From contig CALYNN010000051.1 of assembly GCA_945221685.1 (NCBI GenBank), positions 1-9,358 of the forward strand: a stretch of DNA of 9,358 nucleotides. The letters run 5' to 3'. The translations under genes were made by a program, and so were the position numbers. The notes beneath the pieces were generated by a model. That model did not search any database. It was not told the origin of the DNA and was given only the letters and a program-made list of their open reading frames with translations. Source of the DNA: an uncultured Clostridia bacterium (GTDB taxonomy: Bacteria; Bacillota; Clostridia; Oscillospirales; Acutalibacteraceae). Below are positions 5,520-9,358 of this stretch, in pieces. How positions within the stretch are numbered: position 1 is the stretch's first letter; every line of letters starts with the position of its first letter.

Positions 5520-6695
5520 ATGACAATTTATACAGATAACGCGGCAACTACAAAATTGAGCGACGCCGCATTAAACGCAATGCTTCCGTTACTAAAGGAA
5601 AGCTACGGCAATCCCTCGTCACTGCATACTGTAGGTCAGCAGGCAAAGGAATATCTTGAGCAGGCAAGAGAGGATGTTGCTCAAGCCATCGGCGCATCAG
5701 CGAAAGAGATTTATTTTACCTCCGGAGGCTCAGAGGCAGATAATCAGTCAATAAGAACAGCGGCATATCTTGGTGCAAAAAAAGGAAAAAAGCATATTAT
5801 ATCCTCTAAATTTGAGCACCACGCTGTTTTGCACACGCTGAAGGCTCTTGAGCAGGAGGGGTATTCGGTAACACTTTTGGATGTTTACGAAAACGGAATT
5901 GTTAAGCCGGAGGATGTGGCAAATGCAATAACCGACGAAACCTGTCTTGTTACAATAATGACGGCAAATAATGAAATCGGAACAATTCAGCCGATTTCCG
6001 AAATAGGTAAAATATGCCAAGAAAAGAAGGTTTATTTTCATACAGACGCAGTTCAGGCAGTAGGTCATATACCGGTTGATGTTAACAAAATGAATTGCGA
6101 TATGCTTTCAATATCTGCGCATAAATTTCACGGACCTAAGGGCGTCGGGGTTCTTTATGTAAAAAAAGGAATTCCCCTTAAAAATTTAATTGAGGGCGGT
6201 GCTCAGGAGCGCGGAAAAAGAGCAGGCACCGAAAATGTTGCAGGCATAGTTGGTATGGCGGCGGCATTAAAGGAAGCCAATGAAAGCCTTGATGAAAATA
6301 TGAAAAAGATTTCCGCAATGCGCGACAGGCTTATTGACGGATTAGGCAAAATTGAAAGAAGCAGAATTAACGGCGATTTATCGCATCATTTACCGGGAAC
6401 TCTTAATATGTGCTTTGAGGGAATTGAGGGCGAAAGTCTTTTGCTATTGCTTGATGCAAAGGGAATTTGCGCTTCAAGCGGTTCTGCCTGCACAAGCGGC
6501 AGTCTTGACCCCTCACATGTTCTTTTGTCTATCGGTGTTCCTGTAGAAATTGCCCACGGCTCCTTAAGGCTTTCCTTAAGCGAATATAACACAATGGAAG
6601 AAATGAATTATATTGTAGATACAGTACCGCAGGTAGTAAGCTATTTGCGCTCAATTTCTCCCGTTTGGGAGAAAATTACAAAGGAGGAAAAATAA
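5520..6695 (+). CDS. nifS: Cysteine desulfurase, NifS/IscS class
   Basis: 391-residue group I cysteine desulfurase, a PLP enzyme that turns cysteine into alanine and holds the sulfur as a persulfide for Fe-S assembly and tRNA thiolation. The N-terminal YTDNAATTKLS and YGNPSSLH (29-36) are diagnostic. The PLP phosphate loop is SGGSEADN (68-75), His101 (FEHHAVL) is the ring-stacking histidine, Asp176 and Gln179 are in HTDAVQA, and Schiff-base Lys202 is in SAHKFHGPKG. The catalytic cysteine is Cys324 in SSGSACTSGSLDPSHVL, the long mobile loop of group I enzymes. It leads a tight operon: nifU begins 4 bases after its stop. The promoter and start region are overlaid by two dyad operators. IscS is an equally valid name, since no nitrogenase genes are present and a housekeeping role is likely. 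Confidence 0.93.
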   Translation: MTIYTDNAATTKLSDAALNAMLPLLKESYGNPSSLHTVGQQAKEYLEQAREDVAQAIGASAKEIYFTSGGSEADNQSIRTAAYLGAKKGKKHIISSKFEHHAVLHTLKALEQEGYSVTLLDVYENGIVKPEDVANAITDETCLVTIMTANNEIGTIQPISEIGKICQEKKVYFHTDAVQAVGHIPVDVNKMNCDMLSISAHKFHGPKGVGVLYVKKGIPLKNLIEGGAQERGKRAGTENVAGIVGMAAALKEANESLDENMKKISAMRDRLIDGLGKIERSRINGDLSHHLPGTLNMCFEGIEGESLLLLLDAKGICASSGSACTSGSLDPSHVLLSIGVPVEIAHGSLRLSLSEYNTMEEMNYIVDTVPQVVSYLRSISPVWEKITKEEK

Positions 6696-6699
6696 AATT

Positions 6700-7134
6700 A
6701 TGGCTCTTTATTCAGAAAAAGTTATGGACCACTTTACAAATCCGAGAAATGTTGGTAAAATTGAAGATGCAGACGGCGTTGGTGAAGTAGGAAATGCCAA
6801 ATGCGGTGATATTATGAAAATATACATTAAGGTCAGCGACGACGGCATTATTGAAGATGTTAAGTTTAACACCTTCGGATGTGCTTCAGCTATTGCTTCA
6901 AGCTCAATGGCTACCGAAATGATTAAGGGTCAGCCTATTGATAAAGCCTTGGAGCTTACAAACAAAGCAGTTGTTGAGGCTCTTGACGGATTGCCGCCGG
7001 TAAAAATTCACTGCTCCGTTCTTGCAGAGGAGGCTGTTAAAGCAGCCGTAAAAAATTATTATGATAAAAAGGGAATTGCATATGACCCTGAGCAGTTTTG
7101 TCAGGGAAACTGCGATTGCTGCGGAGAACACTGA
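6700..7134 (+). CDS. nifU: Fe-S cluster assembly scaffold, IscU/NifU N-terminal type
   Basis: 144-residue scaffold on which [2Fe-2S]/[4Fe-4S] clusters form from iron and NifS-derived sulfur. The N-terminal YSEKVMDHFTNPRNVG is the family signature. The three conserved cluster cysteines are Cys35 (GNAKCGD), Cys61 (TFGCASAIASSS) and Cys105 (KIHCSVLAEEA), with the release-promoting Asp37 also present. The IscU LPPVK motif (98-102) is present. Unlike the short core, it ends with a Cys-rich tail from about residue 134, FCQGNCDCCGEH, adding Cys134, 138, 140 and 141. It lacks the NfuA-like C-terminal domain of full NifU. AAGGAGG at 6681-6687, in the end of nifS, is the ribosome binding site, at a rather long 12-base spacing. 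Its stop overlaps the nadA start (TGATG). Confidence 0.92.
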   Translation: MALYSEKVMDHFTNPRNVGKIEDADGVGEVGNAKCGDIMKIYIKVSDDGIIEDVKFNTFGCASAIASSSMATEMIKGQPIDKALELTNKAVVEALDGLPPVKIHCSVLAEEAVKAAVKNYYDKKGIAYDPEQFCQGNCDCCGEH

Positions 7135-8045
7135 TGATTAAAGACATCCAGCAACAAATTATTAATCTAAAAAAAGAAAAGGATATTTGCATTTTAGCTC
7201 ACTGCTATCAATCACCCGATATACTTGAAATAGCCGACTTTGTAGGCGATTCCTTCGCCCTTTCGGTTGAAGCCTCAAAGGTTTCCAACAAAACGGTGAT
7301 TATGTGCGGTGTGCGTTTTATGGCGGAAACGGTAAAAATTCTTTCACCGGATAAAAAGGTTATTCTGTCTAATTCCGACGCAGGCTGTCCTATGGCGGAA
7401 ATGATGGATAGAGAGGTTATTGCGCAGGTTAAGGAGCAGTACCCCGATTATACCGTTGTGGCTTATATCAATACTACAAGCGAGCTGAAAACCATTTGCG
7501 ATGTTTGCGTTACCTCATCATCTGCGCTTAAGATTTGCAGTCAGCTTGAAAGTAAAAATATTCTTTTTATTCCCGATTGTAATTTGGGCGACTGGATTGC
7601 AAAGCAGCTTCCCGATAAAAACTTTAAGCTTCTAAACGGTGGCTGTCCAACCCATGCAAGAATGTCTGCCGCCGATGTGAAAAAAGCAAAGGAAAAGCAT
7701 CCTAACGCACTTTTTCTTGTGCATCCTGAATGTAAGCCTGAGGTTGTTGAGCTTGCTGATTATGTTGGCTCAACAACAGGAATTATGAGCTATGCCGAAA
7801 AAAGCGACGCTGAAGAATTTATTATCGGCACTGAAAACAGCATTGTTTCTCATCTTCTGCTTTCCTGCCCTGATAAGAAATTTTATCCTCTGTCAAAGGA
7901 TTGCATTTGCCATAATATGAAGGCTACAACCCTTGTTGATGTGCTTAACTGCTGTAAGGGAACCTTCGGCGAGGAAATTACTCTTGAACCCGAAATTTAT
8001 GAGGGTGCAAAAAGATGTATCGACGAAATGATAAGATTAGGTTAG
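7134..8045 (+). CDS. nadA: Quinolinate synthase
   Basis: 303-residue [4Fe-4S] enzyme that condenses iminoaspartate with dihydroxyacetone phosphate to quinolinate in de novo NAD synthesis. Compact form, close in length to thermophile NadA. Motifs: LAHCYQSPDILEIADFVGDS (21-40), cluster ligands Cys85 (SDAGCPMAEM), Cys171 (NGGCPTH) and Cys259 (CHNMKATTL), spaced 86 and 88 as in the family; HPEC (197-200), GSTTGI (212-217) and FIIGTE (229-234). I place the start at ATG 7134, overlapping the nifU stop by one base (TGATG), with GGAGA at about 7122-7126 as ribosome binding site. A longer in-frame start at 7098 lies inside nifU and would add 12 non-family residues. Partners nadB and nadC are not in the window. 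Sitting behind nifS-nifU fits its need for a cluster; B. subtilis likewise pairs a nifS gene with nad genes. Confidence 0.95.
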   Translation: MIKDIQQQIINLKKEKDICILAHCYQSPDILEIADFVGDSFALSVEASKVSNKTVIMCGVRFMAETVKILSPDKKVILSNSDAGCPMAEMMDREVIAQVKEQYPDYTVVAYINTTSELKTICDVCVTSSSALKICSQLESKNILFIPDCNLGDWIAKQLPDKNFKLLNGGCPTHARMSAADVKKAKEKHPNALFLVHPECKPEVVELADYVGSTTGIMSYAEKSDAEEFIIGTENSIVSHLLLSCPDKKFYPLSKDCICHNMKATTLVDVLNCCKGTFGEEITLEPEIYEGAKRCIDEMIRLG

Positions 8046-8057
8046 TGAGTGTTTGGA

Positions 8058-9122
8058 ATGAGCAAAAAAGCAATTATTGCTATGAGCGGCGGCGTTGATT
8101 CCAGCGTTGCCGCTTTTTTGATGAAAAGTAGGGGCTTCGATTGCATAGGTGCAACTATGAAGCTTTATGATAACGATGATTTAGCATTAAGCAGAGAAAA
8201 AACCTGCTGTTCTCTTGACGATATTGAGGACGCCCGCGCAGTTGCAGGGCGGCTTGATATGCCGTATTATGTTTTCAATTTTAAAGAGGATTTTAAAGAA
8301 AAGGTTATAGACAGGTTTATTTTTACCTACGAAAACGGAGGAACGCCCAATCCCTGTATTGACTGCAACAGATACCTTAAGTTTGAAAAGCTTTTTCAGC
8401 GAATGAAGGAGCTTGAATATGATTTTGTTGTAACAGGTCATTATGCGAGAATAGAGGAAAAGGAGGGACGCTTTTTTCTTAAAAAAGCAGTTGACGCCTC
8501 TAAGGACCAAAGCTATGTACTTTATTCCTTAACACAGCAGCAGCTTGCACACATAATTTTTCCGTTAGGTGAATACACAAAAATTCAAATAAGAGAAATT
8601 GCCGAAAAGCAGGGATTTTTAAACGCAAGAAAAAAAGACAGTCAGGACATATGCTTTGTTCCCGACGGTGATTACGCAAAATTCATTGAGAATTACACAG
8701 GGAAAACTTATCCACCCGGTGATTTTGTCGATAGCTACGGCAATGTTTTAGGCAGGCATCAGGGAATTATAAGATATACAAACGGTCAGCGTAAGGGCTT
8801 AGGAGTTGCTTTCGGCAAGCCTATGTATGTTTCGGGGAAAAATCCGAAAAAAAATACGGTAACCCTTTGCAGTAACGATGAGCTGTTTTCTGCTGAGCTT
8901 ACTGCCGATAATTTTAACTGGATTATTTCTGCCCCCGATAAAGAAGTTAAATGCACTGCTAAGGTTAGGTATAATATGCAAGAGCAAAATGCAACTGCGT
9001 ATGTTATTGATGAAAACAAGGTGAAGATTGTTTTTGATGAACCGCAAAGAGCTATTACAAAAGGACAGGCTGTTGTTTTGTACGACGGTGATACCGTCTT
9101 AGGCGGAGGTACAATTTTATAA
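8058..9122 (+). CDS. mnmA: tRNA-specific 2-thiouridylase
   Basis: 354-residue PP-loop ATPase that adenylates U34 of Lys, Glu and Gln tRNAs and inserts sulfur received as persulfide from a desulfurase (s2U34). P-loop SGGVDSS is at residues 10-16; the two catalytic cysteines are Cys103 (NPCIDCNRYLKF) and Cys199 (DSQDICFVPDGDY). TGHYAR (126-131), KDQSYVLY (149-156) and YTNGQRKGLGVA (240-251) are family signatures. The C-terminal beta-barrel domain runs from about 215 to the end. It belongs to the Clostridia-type with CCSLDDIEDAR at 50-60. I start it at ATG 8058, which gives the usual MSKKxxxxMSGG N-terminus; a GTG at 8049 would add three residues. Ribosome binding is weak (GAGTG, 8048-8051), so translation may be partly coupled to nadA, 12 bases upstream. 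NifS is the likely sulfur donor. Confidence 0.93.
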   Translation: MSKKAIIAMSGGVDSSVAAFLMKSRGFDCIGATMKLYDNDDLALSREKTCCSLDDIEDARAVAGRLDMPYYVFNFKEDFKEKVIDRFIFTYENGGTPNPCIDCNRYLKFEKLFQRMKELEYDFVVTGHYARIEEKEGRFFLKKAVDASKDQSYVLYSLTQQQLAHIIFPLGEYTKIQIREIAEKQGFLNARKKDSQDICFVPDGDYAKFIENYTGKTYPPGDFVDSYGNVLGRHQGIIRYTNGQRKGLGVAFGKPMYVSGKNPKKNTVTLCSNDELFSAELTADNFNWIISAPDKEVKCTAKVRYNMQEQNATAYVIDENKVKIVFDEPQRAITKGQAVVLYDGDTVLGGGTIL

Positions 9123-9134
9123 AAAATTATCATA

Positions 9135-9164
9135 AAAAAACACCCTTGCTTAAGGGTGTTTTTT
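9135..9164. terminator. Bidirectional Rho-independent terminator
   Basis: AAAAAACACCCTT (9135-9147) pairs perfectly with AAGGGTGTTTTTT (9152-9164) around a GCTT loop. The flanking A-run and T-run give a U-tract on either strand, so it can end both the nifS-mnmA operon and the convergent minus-strand gene. It starts 13 bases after the mnmA stop. Confidence 0.93.
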
Positions 9165-9199
9165 GTATGCAAAAAGATTAAATAGTTCCGTATTTTTAT

Positions 9200-9358
9200 T
9201 TAATTAAGCTCTACCTTCATAGGCTTTCCGCCGTTTTCTCTTGACTCATCGGCAAGATAAACGCACAGATGTCCGGCAACGCTGTCGAATATAGAGGTGC
9301 AGGCAAGGCTTGGCTTTTCACATTTGAAAAAATTATCAACGTCGGCAGTCAGCCTATC
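9200..9358 (-). CDS. C-terminal fragment of a convergent gene, possibly a Gfo/Idh/MocA-type oxidoreductase
   Basis: On the minus strand the frame is open from the contig end to a TAA at 9202-9200, giving the last 52 residues of a protein whose start lies beyond the window. Visible parts are LTADVDNFFKCEKPSLACTS, then IFDSVAGHLCVYLADESREN and the end GGKPMKVELN. The codon use looks like that of the neighbours, and it faces the bidirectional terminator 36 bases past its stop, which supports a real gene. The pattern of a short acidic/Cys segment, a helix with an LADESR-like run and a final KPMKVEL strand recalls the C-terminus of Gfo/Idh/MocA sugar oxidoreductases, but this is a weak resemblance. 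No catalytic residues are in view. Confidence 0.6.
   Translation of the reverse strand, partial: DRLTADVDNFFKCEKPSLACTSIFDSVAGHLCVYLADESRENGGKPMKVELN

Noticed and set aside
8049..8057. GTG start for mnmA
   Set aside because: It would add three residues before the standard MSKK N-terminus, and its ribosome binding site is no better; ATG 8058 is the simpler choice, though GTG cannot be excluded.
1..9358. CRISPR array, tRNA/rRNA gene, prophage or insertion sequence
   Set aside because: No regularly spaced direct repeats, tRNA cloverleaf, rRNA signature, transposase or phage gene was seen; the window is ordinary housekeeping metabolism apart from its regulatory leaders.

Overview
The window looks like a chromosomal contig from a low-GC Firmicute, most likely a gut-type Clostridia (Oscillospirales/Ruminococcaceae-like) genome recovered from a metagenome or draft assembly. 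The evidence is the AT-rich sequence and codon use, strong AAGGAGG-type ribosome binding sites, Clostridia-like protein sequences and a NifS/NifU/MnmA operon. Taxonomy below class level is a guess. The first 51 bases are not biological: they are an Illumina Nextera P5/i5/Tn5 mosaic-end adapter left on the contig, so the broken first gene is an assembly-end effect.

Layout. (1) 52-1932: ispE (isoprenoid precursor kinase, lacking only its first few codons) followed closely by an iron-type alcohol dehydrogenase related to phosphonoacetaldehyde reductases. (2) 2022-2867: a TtcA-like PP-loop tRNA thiolation protein, ending in a strong hairpin at 2881-2904. (3) 2930-5433: a sulfur-assimilation operon, metY-cysK. 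Its promoter overlaps a dyad operator, and it has a second operator copy in the leader, a 24-codon leader ORF ending in Met-Cys-Phe-Arg-Cys-Cys-Leu, and a canonical terminator. (4) 5461-9164: a four-gene operon nifS-nifU-nadA-mnmA, with a second promoter of the same design, two more operator copies and a bidirectional terminator. (5) 9200-9358: the 3' end of a convergent minus-strand gene that runs off the contig.

How the genes work together. MetY and CysK fix sulfide into homocysteine and cysteine. NifS takes sulfur back out of cysteine and NifU builds Fe-S clusters with it. NadA is a [4Fe-4S] enzyme that needs such clusters, and MnmA (possibly also the TtcA-like protein) uses persulfide sulfur for tRNA thiolation. 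The sulfur 'supply' and 'use' operons share the same 17-bp operator, CCTAYY-N5-RRTAGG, twice each and overlaid on the promoter. This suggests one regulator, probably of the Rrf2 (IscR/CymR) type and not encoded here, controlling both.

The most interesting element is the Cys-rich leader ORF at 3015-3089 in front of metY-cysK. It has the position, ribosome binding site and codon content expected of a cysteine-sensing attenuator peptide, and would add a translation-based sensor downstream of the DNA-binding regulator.
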